Shown: one piece after another, positions 1 to 8,254 of the stretch
Position numbering within the stretch: position 1 is the first letter of the stretch
Layout: each line of letters starts with the position of its first letter
NCBI GenBank assembly: GCA_041669745.1
Contig: JBAYAO010000032.1
Location: 1 to 14,067, forward strand
Origin: JBAZDV01 sp041669745
Lineage (GTDB): Archaea; Thermoplasmatota; Thermoplasmata; Methanomassiliicoccales; Methanomethylophilaceae
Length of the DNA: 14,067 nucleotides
Direction of reading: 5' to 3'
Position numbers and translations under genes: made by a program
The notes under the pieces: model-generated
What the model saw: only the letters and a program-made list of their open reading frames with translations
What the model was told of the DNA's origin: nothing
The model's database searches: none

Positions 1-224
1 ACAAAAAATGTTTTTGCACAAGATATGGTATATGTTACGTTTTTAGACACTTGTATTTGACATCTTCCGTTTGAGTCTGTCGTTCCACCATAAGAACTTC
101 CGCCATATGTTGCTGTCACGGCTATACCCGACAGGTCCGGTGTTCCTGTTGATGCTGTTACGTATATATCGAGACGGTAAGTGTCACCGCTTCCACCTCT
201 CCTGGTTATAAATGCTTCTCCCAT
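1..224 (-). CDS. Probable tail/virion protein with Ig-like domain, 3' end beyond window
   Basis: An open frame starts at ATG 224-222 and runs off the left edge, giving 74 residues without a stop. It begins MGEAFITRRGG, a start I associate with small phage tail proteins, followed by a beta-rich stretch (residues about 18-70) with a TDSNGRCQIQV segment. That segment resembles carboxypeptidase-regulatory or bacterial Ig-like folds (S/T-D-x-N-G-x). The start lies 4 bases after the fibre stop codon, and a GTGAG ribosome-binding site sits inside the end of the fibre gene, so the two are probably co-transcribed. A role in the tail or fibre tip is inferred from context. The frame is visible; the family is not certain. 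Confidence 0.65.
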   Translation of the reverse strand, partial: MGEAFITRRGGSGDTYRLDIYVTASTGTPDLSGIAVTATYGGSSYGGTTDSNGRCQIQVSKNVTYTISCAKTFF

Positions 225-228
225 TGTT

Positions 229-3200
229 TCATCTCACAACTTTTACTTGTATCGGTATCTCAGTGGTCGTTGCCTCTGTCGAATAGATCGTTAATGTGTT
301 TGCAGAGGTTACTATTCTCTGTACTTTAGACCATGCTGTATTTTGAAGTACTGCTGTAGCCCATGTGGAACTTAAAACGACATCTATTATCGGGTTATCT
401 GTTGCCAGAATGCCACTTATTGTTATCGTCTGAGTATATGGCGCAGAACTTCCTGTCCAAGTAGTAGAAACTGTTCCAGTGTATGTGACCGTTGTCGCTT
501 TTGTATTAATTGCTGTATATATGCCATCTGATGTTACAGGATTTGCGCTTCCCGATGTAGGCGCACTATCAAACGTCAATGTTGCTTGTTTACCTGACAA
601 AGCAGTATAAACTCCCCCAGAAGTCACGGGATTTGTGCTTGCAGAAGTGGGAGTGTTGTCAAATGTTAATGTATCTTGCTTATCAGATAACGCCGTATAG
701 ACTGCACCTGCTGTTATTGCATATTCGGAGCCGCTTGTAGGCGCAGTTATCATGGACTGCCAGACACCTTGCCCGCTTCCGTCACTTCTCCAATATTGAC
801 CTGATGTTCCTGCCGAAGTAGGGGGATAGATCGTTGCAGTAGATGTTGCAGTGATATGCCCAGTTCCGTTGAAAGTAATAACAGGCACTAATGTTGCACT
901 ACCTACCGAACCAGCCGTAATACTTGAAGCATGATTAACCGTTGCACCTGAAAGTGCAAGCCCTGTACCAGCCGATATGTTATCCTGCTTACCCGAAAGT
1001 GAACTATATACTCCGCCACTTGTAACAGGATTTGTACTGTCAAGAGTGGGTGTTGCATCGAAAGAAAGAGTTGCCTGCTTTCCAGCCAATGCTGCGTACA
1101 CTCCACCGCTTGTTACAGGGTTACTGCTGGCAGATGTGGGTGTTGAATCGAACGTTAAAGTGTTCTGTTTTCCTGCAAGAGCTGTATAAACTGCACCGCT
1201 TGTGATCGAGACACCTGAACCGCTTATCGCAGATGTGGCAAGAGATTGCCATGCGCCAGCCCCTGCACCATCAGACATCCAATACTGTCCAGCCGTTCCC
1301 GCTGTGGTAGGCGGATATATCGTAGCTGAGGATATCGCAGTTATGTGTCCTGTCGTATTATATGTAATAATTGGTACAGAAAGAGCAGAACCTACAGAAC
1401 CTGCTGTGATACTTGTTTCATGATTAATTGTAGTACCGGACAGGCTTATGCCAGTTCCCGCAGACATAGTATCTTGTTTGAGTGTCAATGCCCGATATAT
1501 TCCGTCAGAAGTTACAGGTTTAGCACTATCTACAGTAGGTGTACTGTCAAAGGTCAGCGCATCCTGTTTTCCATTTATCTGTGTTTGAATCGCAGATGTA
1601 ACACCACTCATATATCCTAACTCTGTACTTGTAACTGCAGACACTGCGACCTTTCCGGATGAATTGGAAAGCAATGCTCTGTTCGCAGTAAGATTGGAGG
1701 TAGTTATCGTAGATGCCCCGCCAGTTATGGTATTTTGCTTTACGGAGAGTGCAGAATAGACTCCACCTGAGGTCACGGGATTCGCACTGCCTGTCGTAGG
1801 TGTAGAGTCGAACGTGAGGGTGTCCTGTTTCGTATTAAGCTGCGTGTATACCAGCAACTCAGAGGGATAGTGAGAGTTGTCTGGCGTTGTCTGAAATGCA
1901 GTTACTAAATTGTTCTTAAGCTGATATCCTGAAAGATCGAGAGTAGCCCATGAGGGAACTCCGCCTGTAGATATCAGATATTGTCCTGATGTTCCTGCCG
2001 TAGTCGGGGAATAGACAGTAATATCAGAATTATCTTGATCGGAGATGAAACCGATACCTGTTCCATTCAGGTAGATAGACTTCTGATAAACGGTCTTTAT
2101 AGCCCCTGTGGTCAATCCCTTGGTGTCATACGAGGGGAACACATAAGATGCCGTATTAGCCGTTATAGCCTCATTAGCAGTCACTTTAGACGCTATATCT
2201 GAATAGAACTGAGAATTAATAGATGCTTGTGTGTAATTGTTTCCAGCTACTTTGTCATAAACATTATTCGCAGAGATATTTCCGCCATTTCTCGTAAATG
2301 AGGTATATCCTGCAGGTGATGAAAACAGCTGTGCAGTCTGTGCTCCTGCCGAATCTTTCGACATCGTAATTGTAAGCACGACCGTTCCTGTTGCAACTAC
2401 GTTCAAATTAGATGAAAGTTGATTGGACATTGCAATAACATTGTATTCTGATGTGTCTGTCGCTGTGACTGACTGAGTTCCTGTTGCAATGATTGTCGTA
2501 CCATAAGTAGCAGTTGCGGTGATCGTGTATACTGTGCCCGTAGTGATATTTCTGAGATTGGAGGCGAACTGATATGTTGCGGTGGGTGAGATTATTCTGT
2601 CTTCGGGAAGGGTGTACGTCAGAGTTATGCTTGTTCCTGTTGTTCCCGACATGACAATATCTGCATATACTTCTGAAACAGGGGGCGTATCTGAAAGTGT
2701 CGTAGCACTATCCATGTAGAACGTATCCGATATTCCTGCCGGAGGAACCACTATCTGAGCAGATATTACATTGCTTTCGATCGTGATATTACTGCCCGCT
2801 GTAAGCGTATCTTGTTTAGTATCAAGTGCAGAATATACTCCGCCACTGGTAACAGGATTGGTGCTGCTTGCGATGGGTGTGTTATCGAATGAGAGTGTAT
2901 TTTGTTTAGTGGCGAGTGCAGAGTAGACAGCTCCAGAAGTTATCGCTACTGTACTGCCTGAAATAGGGGTGGCATCTAACGACTGCCATATTCCAATACC
3001 TGAGCCACGCGACTGCCATATCTGTCCAGATGTTCCTGCTGTCGCCGGGGGATAGATCGTAGCGCTGGAAACCCCAGAAATATGTCCCTGAGCATCATAT
3101 GTAATAACAGGCACATTTGTATCACTTCCCACTGTTCCCGCGGATATTGTGTTACTATGATTAATGGTAGTTCCGCTGAACGAAATACCAGTACCTGCGG

Positions 3201-5226
3201 ACATTGTGTCCTGCTTAGCAGATACCGAGGTGTATATGCCCGCAGATGTTACAGGATTGGAACTGCCAGAGGTAGGTGCATCATCAAATGTGAGGGTGTT
3301 CTGCTTAGCATCTAATGCAGTTTGAAGGTCTTTCTGCGAAGATAATGTTCCGCTGATACTTCCCCATGCGACTCCTGCGACTGCTGGGTTAGAAGGACTC
3401 CAGAGATAATCTGTGCCGTTGCTTATACAAGTATAGAATGTATTCTGAACAAATCCTCCTGCCGTTTCTCCTACAAAGTGATAGTCTTTTCCGAGATAAT
3501 CTGCAGAAGGAGTGGGCATTGTAAATATTGCGTTGACCTGTGCGCCTTCGTCAATTCCATTGAGCTTTGTTTCAAGCGCATCAGTAAAATCGTTGGAAGA
3601 CAACTCTTTTCCAGAAACTTTATCTACTTTCCCGCTAACTGATGTGTATACTCCCCCTGACGTAACAGGATTGGAACTGCCTGATATCGGTGTGCTGTCA
3701 AATGTAAGCGTATCTTGTTTGGTAGCAAGCGAAGAATAAACTCCTCCAGATTTGACAGGATTAGAACTGTCTGCCGTAGGAACGTTATCAAAAGTAAGAG
3801 TGTCTTGTTTACCTACAACTGATGCATAGATTCCGCCAGATGTGACGGGGTTTGTACTTCCCTGTGTAGGTGTGTTATCAAAGGTAAGAGTGTCTTGTTT
3901 AGCGTTGATATTGTCTTGTAGAATTGTGTCTGCAGAAGCTCTTGTCTGTGCTTCGGTATTAATATTGTTCTGCAGAGTACTGTCTGCGCCTTGTCTTGCC
4001 GATATCTCTGAGTTGAGATTATTAACGATAGTGGAGTCTGCGGATGCTCTTGTAGATGCTTCGGTATCAATATTGTCTTGAAGTTCTATATCTGCATCAT
4101 AAACTCCCCCTGACGTAACAGGATTGGAGCTGTTCTGAATGGGAGCTGTATCGAATGTGAGAGCATCCTGTTTATTATCAATCAAGGCTCTCAATGCAGA
4201 ATCTGCAGAATAGACTCCTCCCGAATAAACAGGATTCGTGCTTCCCTGTGTAGGTGTGTTATCAAAGGTAAGAGCGTTCTGTTTCGCATCCCATCCTGAT
4301 ATCTGCGTGTCACTTACGGTTCTATGTGTTGCATCGCTATTAAGGTCTGAGAGGTTCTCGGGAATGGTGATATCAACATTTTTATCTGTAATTTCAAGTG
4401 CAACCCCATTAGCAGATATGCTTTCGATCACATTGACTTGCGCACCTGTTGCGATTGTTGCAAGCTTGGTGGCATCAACTGCCGAATACATCGGAGCCCA
4501 ATCACTTGCAGTAGTGGGCGTATCTGAGGTAAGAATATAGATATTTCCCGTGTACGCTCCTGCGGTCACTATTGCCATATCAGGTGTATGTGCATTAGTT
4601 AAAGTGGTCAGTTCCGAAGGGTCTGTAATATGAAAGAGGTCTACGACTGCAGAACCGGGTAAGAACTGAGTAGGTATCTTTCCAGATGCGAGGTAGGGTA
4701 CTTCAAGTGTGATAGGTGTATCTGTACCAGAAATAGTTGAAAATGTAACAATAGGGCGATCTGCAATAGAATCAATTGAAAATTCAGCTTGAATAAAAGC
4801 CTCTTGCGCCAGCCTTAAAAGAATATTAGTGTAATATGGAGTGCTTGTTGATACTATATTATCTGTTGTAGCAAAGTATATCGTTCCAGGTAGAGACGTT
4901 TCTATCAAACTGTCACCATGATATAAAAGAACATTAAATGTAATTACAGAATCTTCGTTATCCTCTGTAGCATGAATATTTGAAATCTCTTGAGGAATAA
5001 TCAGAGAATTATCAGTCATTACATATACAGGAATATAAGAATTGCCCTCTGCATCAGTCAATGTGACGTTAAATCTTACATATTTTGTATAGGTGTTATA
5101 TACTTCGGGAAATTCAATATTCAATCTTGCCGAGTCCATATCTCCATAAAGTCCTGCAAATGAAGGTGTATCCGGCAGAAGTTTACGAGTCTGAGACCCC
5201 ATGTAACGCTTGGTGACTTGAAGCAT
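229..5226 (-). CDS. Giant repeat-containing tail fibre / receptor-binding protein
   Basis: This is a 1665-residue virion protein, probably the host-binding fibre. Residues 1 to about 310 form a non-repetitive beta-rich head, likely the tail-attachment part, ending in a GAQVNVIESISANGVAL segment typical of phage fibres. From about 315 to 1577 it consists of modules. There are about 13 copies of a roughly 30-residue unit, consensus KQDTLTFDxTPTxxSxNP then VTSGGVYxAL. There are three copies of a longer unit of about 100 residues, with SAGTGIS, SGTTINH, GHI, SATIYPP and TAGTSGQYW landmarks. A predicted coiled coil (about 380-441, RASADxxLQxNIN pattern) and a non-repeat insert (about 806-1130) interrupt the array. 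Residues 1577-1665 form a separate beta-rich C-terminal tip, the likely receptor contact. Starts at ATG 5226 after a TATA box, on the opposite strand to the terminase. Exact receptor unknown. Confidence 0.88.
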   Translation of the reverse strand: MLQVTKRYMGSQTRKLLPDTPSFAGLYGDMDSARLNIEFPEVYNTYTKYVRFNVTLTDAEGNSYIPVYVMTDNSLIIPQEISNIHATEDNEDSVITFNVLLYHGDSLIETSLPGTIYFATTDNIVSTSTPYYTNILLRLAQEAFIQAEFSIDSIADRPIVTFSTISGTDTPITLEVPYLASGKIPTQFLPGSAVVDLFHITDPSELTTLTNAHTPDMAIVTAGAYTGNIYILTSDTPTTASDWAPMYSAVDATKLATIATGAQVNVIESISANGVALEITDKNVDITIPENLSDLNSDATHRTVSDTQISGWDAKQNALTFDNTPTQGSTNPVYSGGVYSADSALRALIDNKQDALTFDTAPIQNSSNPVTSGGVYDADIELQDNIDTEASTRASADSTIVNNLNSEISARQGADSTLQNNINTEAQTRASADTILQDNINAKQDTLTFDNTPTQGSTNPVTSGGIYASVVGKQDTLTFDNVPTADSSNPVKSGGVYSSLATKQDTLTFDSTPISGSSNPVTSGGVYTSVSGKVDKVSGKELSSNDFTDALETKLNGIDEGAQVNAIFTMPTPSADYLGKDYHFVGETAGGFVQNTFYTCISNGTDYLWSPSNPAVAGVAWGSISGTLSSQKDLQTALDAKQNTLTFDDAPTSGSSNPVTSAGIYTSVSAKQDTMSAGTGISFSGTTINHSNTISAGTVGSDTNVPVITYDAQGHISGVSSATIYPPATAGTSGQIWQSRGSGIGIWQSLDATPISGSTVAITSGAVYSALATKQNTLSFDNTPIASSTNPVTSGGVYSALDTKQDTLTAGSNITIESNVISAQIVVPPAGISDTFYMDSATTLSDTPPVSEVYADIVMSGTTGTSITLTYTLPEDRIISPTATYQFASNLRNITTGTVYTITATATYGTTIIATGTQSVTATDTSEYNVIAMSNQLSSNLNVVATGTVVLTITMSKDSAGAQTAQLFSSPAGYTSFTRNGGNISANNVYDKVAGNNYTQASINSQFYSDIASKVTANEAITANTASYVFPSYDTKGLTTGAIKTVYQKSIYLNGTGIGFISDQDNSDITVYSPTTAGTSGQYLISTGGVPSWATLDLSGYQLKNNLVTAFQTTPDNSHYPSELLVYTQLNTKQDTLTFDSTPTTGSANPVTSGGVYSALSVKQNTITGGASTITTSNLTANRALLSNSSGKVAVSAVTSTELGYMSGVTSAIQTQINGKQDALTFDSTPTVDSAKPVTSDGIYRALTLKQDTMSAGTGISLSGTTINHETSITAGSVGSALSVPIITYNTTGHITAISSATIYPPTTAGTAGQYWMSDGAGAGAWQSLATSAISGSGVSITSGAVYTALAGKQNTLTFDSTPTSASSNPVTSGGVYAALAGKQATLSFDATPTLDSTNPVTSGGVYSSLSGKQDNISAGTGLALSGATVNHASSITAGSVGSATLVPVITFNGTGHITATSTATIYPPTSAGTSGQYWRSDGSGQGVWQSMITAPTSGSEYAITAGAVYTALSDKQDTLTFDNTPTSASTNPVTSGGVYTALSGKQATLTFDSAPTSGSANPVTSDGIYTAINTKATTVTYTGTVSTTWTGSSAPYTQTITISGILATDNPIIDVVLSSTWATAVLQNTAWSKVQRIVTSANTLTIYSTEATTTEIPIQVKVVR
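500..4290 (-). repeat. Tandem modular repeat array inside the fibre gene
   Basis: About thirteen copies of a 90-base module encode KQDTLTFD..PVTSGGVY. They are interleaved with three copies of a roughly 300-base module, near 3225-2900, 1475-1150 and 995-680. Most copies differ at many silent sites, so they are old. One stretch of 34 bases is identical at 3857-3890 and 4241-4274. Array edges are approximate. Confidence 0.85.
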
Positions 5227-5309
5227 CTCTTATACCTATCAATTTTAAACTCAATGTGATATAAAAGCAATGCGATATATTTATATACTATATTATATAT
5301 TTTGAATCA
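5227..5309. promoter_or_regulatory. Divergent archaeal promoter region (fibre / small plus gene)
   Basis: This short, very AT-rich spacer separates two divergent genes. On the plus strand a TATA box (TTTATATA, 5280-5287) lies about 26 bases before ATG 5310, so the transcript would be leaderless. On the minus strand CTTTTATATC (5259-5268) lies about 38 bases before the fibre ATG, leaving a leader of roughly 12 bases that includes AGGTATAAGAG. Spacing fits archaeal TBP/TFB promoters. Start sites are inferred from spacing. Confidence 0.6.
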
Positions 5310-5630
5310 ATGAGCGACTTCTATAAAATATATACATATAATGGATTGTATCGTCTGTATCATGAATGTCACGGGGAAGTTGTCAGTACAGATCCAGAAG
5401 AAGTGGTGTATCTCTTGATGGAGGTCATATTGGGCAGACCGATGCCCAGAGTACGCGACATACCTATAGGTGCTGAACTTCAAGCGTTAGTAGAATTTAA
5501 CAAGATAAATGGTTTTTCTGTCAAGTGGTGCGATAAAACTCTCACTCTTGTTTTGACATGTGCTCGCAATAGTCTGAACGCTCATTCTGATAAGCTTCTC
5601 TCGCTTTCTGATAATCAGGCAAATCCATGA
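5310..5630 (+). CDS. Small hypothetical protein, 106 residues
   Basis: I do not recognise this protein. It starts MSDFYKIYTYNGLYRLYH, is mildly acidic in the middle and has no clear signal peptide or membrane segment. ATG 5310 sits about 26 bases after a TATA box, which favours this start on a leaderless message. Its last 30 or so codons overlap the end of the opposing gene (5542-5630). Both frames look like protein there, although the Ser/Leu/Asn-rich tail of this one (from about residue 85) is less convincing. It stands alone on the plus strand between the fibre and small minus-strand genes, so it may be an accessory or early protein. Confidence 0.6.
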   Translation: MSDFYKIYTYNGLYRLYHECHGEVVSTDPEEVVYLLMEVILGRPMPRVRDIPIGAELQALVEFNKINGFSVKWCDKTLTLVLTCARNSLNAHSDKLLSLSDNQANP

Positions 5631-5796
5631 TCTCGCGTGCTATTTGAGATACTCTCTCGATAAACGAGTCTTTATCCACGACTGCTACCATGAATGGATA
5701 CATGGTCCAAGCTGCGCTGTTACACAGTGCTGTATCGTTATAACTAAAACGTTTATCACTATCTTCTTTGGATTTCTTATCTAATTTCTCTTTCAA
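5542..5796 (-). CDS. Small hypothetical protein, start uncertain
   Basis: An unrecognised charged protein, probably soluble and largely helical (VSQIAREIMDLPDYQKAREA near the C-terminus). The first normal start codon is TTG 5796, giving 84 residues. The same frame stays open upstream to about 5916 and reads like protein (DDNEEYRIELTEEEKFVAEL), with no ATG, GTG or TTG. A start at ATT 5856-5854, eight bases after the GGG of AGGGATT and just past the stop of the upstream gene, would give 104 residues and would explain that conservation-like sequence. It follows the 5861-6094 gene, probably in the same transcript, and overlaps the opposing gene by 89 bases. Confidence 0.6.
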   Translation of the reverse strand: MKEKLDKKSKEDSDKRFSYNDTALCNSAAWTMYPFMVAVVDKDSFIERVSQIAREIMDLPDYQKAREAYQNERSDYCEHMSKQE

Positions 5797-5860
5797 TTCA
5801 GCAACAAACTTTTCCTCTTCAGTAAGCTCGATACGATATTCTTCATTATCATCAATTATA

Positions 5861-6094
5861 TTAATCCCTTCTGTCTTTAAGTAATACCCACGTAGGTATA
5901 CAGGTCTTATCTGCTCTTAAAATGCAGCCCGGTGGGTCATCATAGTTTATATGAACATCCAACACTTTCAAGACACATGGTCCTTCCAAGCAATCAGAAC
6001 ACCCCAGCGAAACCCACCGTCCATAGCCAACCTTATCCCTCTGCCATTGGGTTAAATCCTTGATGTCAGACTTGATAATTTTGCTACGCTCCAT
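5861..6094 (-). CDS. Small cysteine-containing hypothetical protein, 77 residues
   Basis: I do not recognise this protein. It has five cysteines in two groups (GCSDCLEGPC near residues 31-40, then PGC and KTC near 56-65), a pattern that could bind a metal, though the spacing does not match a zinc finger I can name. It starts at ATG 6094, about 24 bases after a TATA box on the minus strand, so it is probably leaderless. The upstream neighbour is the divergent terS. Small separate transcription units beside terminase genes often carry host-takeover or anti-defence functions, but nothing here shows that directly. Confidence 0.65.
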   Translation of the reverse strand: MERSKIIKSDIKDLTQWQRDKVGYGRWVSLGCSDCLEGPCVLKVLDVHINYDDPPGCILRADKTCIPTWVLLKDRRD

Positions 6095-6168
6095 ACCAGT
6101 TAATAATCTTCATAATATAAATACTTTTCACCGAGTTTTTAAATAACATCTGATAAATGATAATCTGG
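6095..6168. promoter_or_regulatory. Divergent promoter region between terS and small minus gene
   Basis: An AT-rich spacer. On the minus strand GTATTTATATTAT (6112-6124) lies about 24 bases before ATG 6094. On the plus strand TTTTTAAATA (6136-6145) is centred about 28 bases before ATG 6169, so a start near 6167 is expected. This would exclude the earlier ATG at 6157. Promoter calls rest on motif and spacing only. Confidence 0.55.
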
Positions 6169-6828
6169 ATGACAAGTGGTATCTCTTTATCTGATATGAC
6201 CAAACCGCCCAAAAAGGACGTGAGCAATATCACAGTAGATGAAGCGGTGACGAAAGAGTTCGCAACCTGTGACCCTCTCTGTCCCGCTACATTAAATGAG
6301 AGCAGGTTCAATGCCATTCTTGCCTCGGTTGGAAAGGGTGTTTCGCTTAACACCGCATCTCTGGCCGCGGGTGTCCCTCCGCTTGCCCTAAAAAGAATAC
6401 TTGCGAAAGGTAGAGAGGATTATGAATCCGTAGCTGCGAGTGTTGAAGATATTGAAGATTTCAATAGCAGGCTTACTACCGAAGCTAAGTTCTTTATAGG
6501 GCTGTGTGAGGCTAAAGGAAACACTATTGTAACTATGCACAACATCTTATATGATCGTGCAGAGGAGTTGCCTTGGGTAGCTCAGTGGTTTTTGAATGTT
6601 CTCGAACCTGAGACATACAACCTCAAATATAAGATGCATAAAGAAGATCGTGAAGATTCTCAGGCTGGAGTCAATGCCAACATTACATTCGAGTTCAAAG
6701 ATGGAATGAAATCACGTCCGCCGGAAGAAGCTAAATCTATCACAGATGCTGTGAATGCTCTTCACGAACAATACAAAGCACATGATATTGTCGACACTCC
6801 CGAAAGTGAGAACAATGACGGCGAATGA
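6169..6828 (+). CDS. terS: Terminase small subunit-like DNA-binding protein
   Basis: Probable small terminase subunit, which recognises viral DNA and hands it to the motor for packaging. Counting from ATG 6157, residues about 50-85 form a helix-turn-helix (SRFNAILASVGKG, then SLNTASLAAGVPP). A helical middle (about 107-150) ends with LPWVAQWFLNVLEPETYN, close to the W-x-L-x-x-x-x-P-E-x-Y/W signature of small terminases and related phage HTH proteins. The C-terminus is charged. It directly precedes and overlaps terL, the usual order. Three in-frame ATGs exist at 6157, 6169 and 6196. I choose 6169 because the TATA box predicts transcription starting near 6167. The identification rests on the HTH, the signature and the neighbour. 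Confidence 0.78.
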   Translation: MTSGISLSDMTKPPKKDVSNITVDEAVTKEFATCDPLCPATLNESRFNAILASVGKGVSLNTASLAAGVPPLALKRILAKGREDYESVAASVEDIEDFNSRLTTEAKFFIGLCEAKGNTIVTMHNILYDRAEELPWVAQWFLNVLEPETYNLKYKMHKEDREDSQAGVNANITFEFKDGMKSRPPEEAKSITDAVNALHEQYKAHDIVDTPESENNDGE

Positions 6829-8230
6829 AGACCTGTTCGATGAATTTATCGAACCTGATGTTGATGAACGCCCTGTCAATGAAGTTGTCGATGACCTCAA
6901 CTCAGGCAATATCATAATTCTAGATCATTTCAAATATTTATGGGACGATAGTAATCCTAAGAGATTTGTTGTCTTGCAGGGTGGTGCAGGTAGCGGTAAA
7001 TCTCAGGCTATCTGTCAGCGTATCTGTTACTTATTCTTAACTCGCCCTAATACAGTTTTCTGGGTGGTCAGAGGCACTATGCCTGCTCTTAAGAAGACCA
7101 TCTACTTAGGAGACCCCTCTATTATAATGATGCTCTCGGATTGGGGTATTCCGGCTCACAAATGGCTGAATAAATCTGATGCTCAGATATCTAATCCATA
7201 TAACAATTCTAAAATATACTTCGTAGGATTGGATGACCCTGAGAAGATAAAGTCTGCTAACATTAACTATGTGTGGGCTGACGAATGTACAGAACTCGAT
7301 GATAATAAGTTCGCACAATTGGATACTCGTTGCAGAAGACCTAACAGGTATGGAAAGAATCAGATGTTCCTAAGCTATAACCCTATTTCATATAATAATT
7401 GGGTCATTAAGACATTCGTAAGAAATCCAAGCGGTCCTTTCAAGGATGACGCTATAGTAGACTTCTCTACTTTCACCGAAAATCCTTTTGTCAAATGGGA
7501 GAACGTTCATTCGTGGTTGGATAGAGCTAAGAGGAATGAATCATATTGTAGAACATATATCTTCGGAGAACCTGGTGTTCCTCTCGGAAAGGTCTATCCT
7601 GAAATAAAGACACTGCCTTATGAGGAATGGCCTGTAGAGGTCAAAGAGATAAGAAAACGCTACTATGGTATTGATTGGGGATATATTGACCCTATGGTAC
7701 TTGTAGAGTGCAGGGATTGGAATGATACCACTTATGCAAGATGTCTGTATTATCAGACTCATAAGTTCACTCAAGACCTGATAGACTTCATGGTGAATGA
7801 CCCTGAGATTTCTTTTGATGCTTATATATGGTATGATCATGCAGAGGCCGACAGGGGTGCAGAACTACATAAGGCTGGATTTTATAATGCCAATAAGGCC
7901 AATAAGAACATGGCCGCAGGAATATCGCACTGTCAAGGTAGCGACATCTATATAGATAACAGCGGAAAACTCGGAAAGATATTTGAGGAAGAAATAGAAG
8001 GATATCTATTCAAACCTGACCCTGATGACCCTGATAACTTCTTAGATGAACCTGTAAGTGGTAAGGATCACACATGTGATTGCATACGTTATGCTAAATT
8101 CTCAGAATACTTGTTTGAATCTGAGTTCTATGTATCTAATATACAATTAGATGACTTCTCGAAAGAAGTGATGCAATACTCAAACAACTCAAAAAATACC
8201 TATCAAGGTCAAGCTTTTAAAAATAAGTAA
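6815..8230 (+). CDS. terL: Terminase large subunit (packaging ATPase-nuclease)
   Basis: The DNA-packaging motor: an ATPase that pumps viral DNA into the prohead, joined to an RNase H-like nuclease that cuts the concatemer. Residues counted from ATG 6815 (471 in total): Walker A GGAGSGKS at 56-63, Walker B YVWADECTEL at 152-161 with D156/E157, and coupling motif LSYNP at 186-190. The nuclease half begins about 280, with GIDWGYIDP (D287), WYDHAEADRGAEL (D341) and a C-terminal GKDHTCDCIRYA (D418, D422) supplying the metal-binding acids. Length and order fit the Terminase_3/PBSX-type family. The frame is open to ATG 6755, but ATG 6815 overlaps the terS stop by 14 bases and has AAGTGAG upstream, so it is the better start. 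All catalytic residues look intact. Confidence 0.96.
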   Translation: MTANEDLFDEFIEPDVDERPVNEVVDDLNSGNIIILDHFKYLWDDSNPKRFVVLQGGAGSGKSQAICQRICYLFLTRPNTVFWVVRGTMPALKKTIYLGDPSIIMMLSDWGIPAHKWLNKSDAQISNPYNNSKIYFVGLDDPEKIKSANINYVWADECTELDDNKFAQLDTRCRRPNRYGKNQMFLSYNPISYNNWVIKTFVRNPSGPFKDDAIVDFSTFTENPFVKWENVHSWLDRAKRNESYCRTYIFGEPGVPLGKVYPEIKTLPYEEWPVEVKEIRKRYYGIDWGYIDPMVLVECRDWNDTTYARCLYYQTHKFTQDLIDFMVNDPEISFDAYIWYDHAEADRGAELHKAGFYNANKANKNMAAGISHCQGSDIYIDNSGKLGKIFEEEIEGYLFKPDPDDPDNFLDEPVSGKDHTCDCIRYAKFSEYLFESEFYVSNIQLDDFSKEVMQYSNNSKNTYQGQAFKNK

Positions 8231-8254
8231 AGAGGGGGATTTCCCCTCTGTTTT
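8231..8254. terminator. Bidirectional hairpin terminator between convergent genes
   Basis: Directly after the terL stop, AGAGGGG (8231-8237) pairs with CCCCTCT (8243-8249), extendable by a G-U pair. GTTTTC follows on the plus strand, and a T-rich run (CTTTACTTATTTTT) follows on the minus strand. It sits exactly between the ends of terL and the opposing virion protein gene, so it can serve both. Archaeal termination depends mainly on the T-run, so the hairpin's role is inferred. Confidence 0.65.

Noticed and set aside
977..4540. Several plus-strand open frames of 70-100 codons opposite the fibre gene
   Set aside because: They are antisense shadows of the repeat array: cysteine/valine-rich, recurring with the repeats, and without promoters or ribosome-binding sites.
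229..5226. Diversity-generating retroelement acting on the fibre
   Set aside because: No reverse transcriptase and no adenine-rich variable/template repeat pair is visible; the repeats are protein-module repeats.
6084..6353. Minus-strand frame of 89 codons opposite the start of terS
   Set aside because: It covers the divergent promoter and the HTH coding region of terS and has no start signals.
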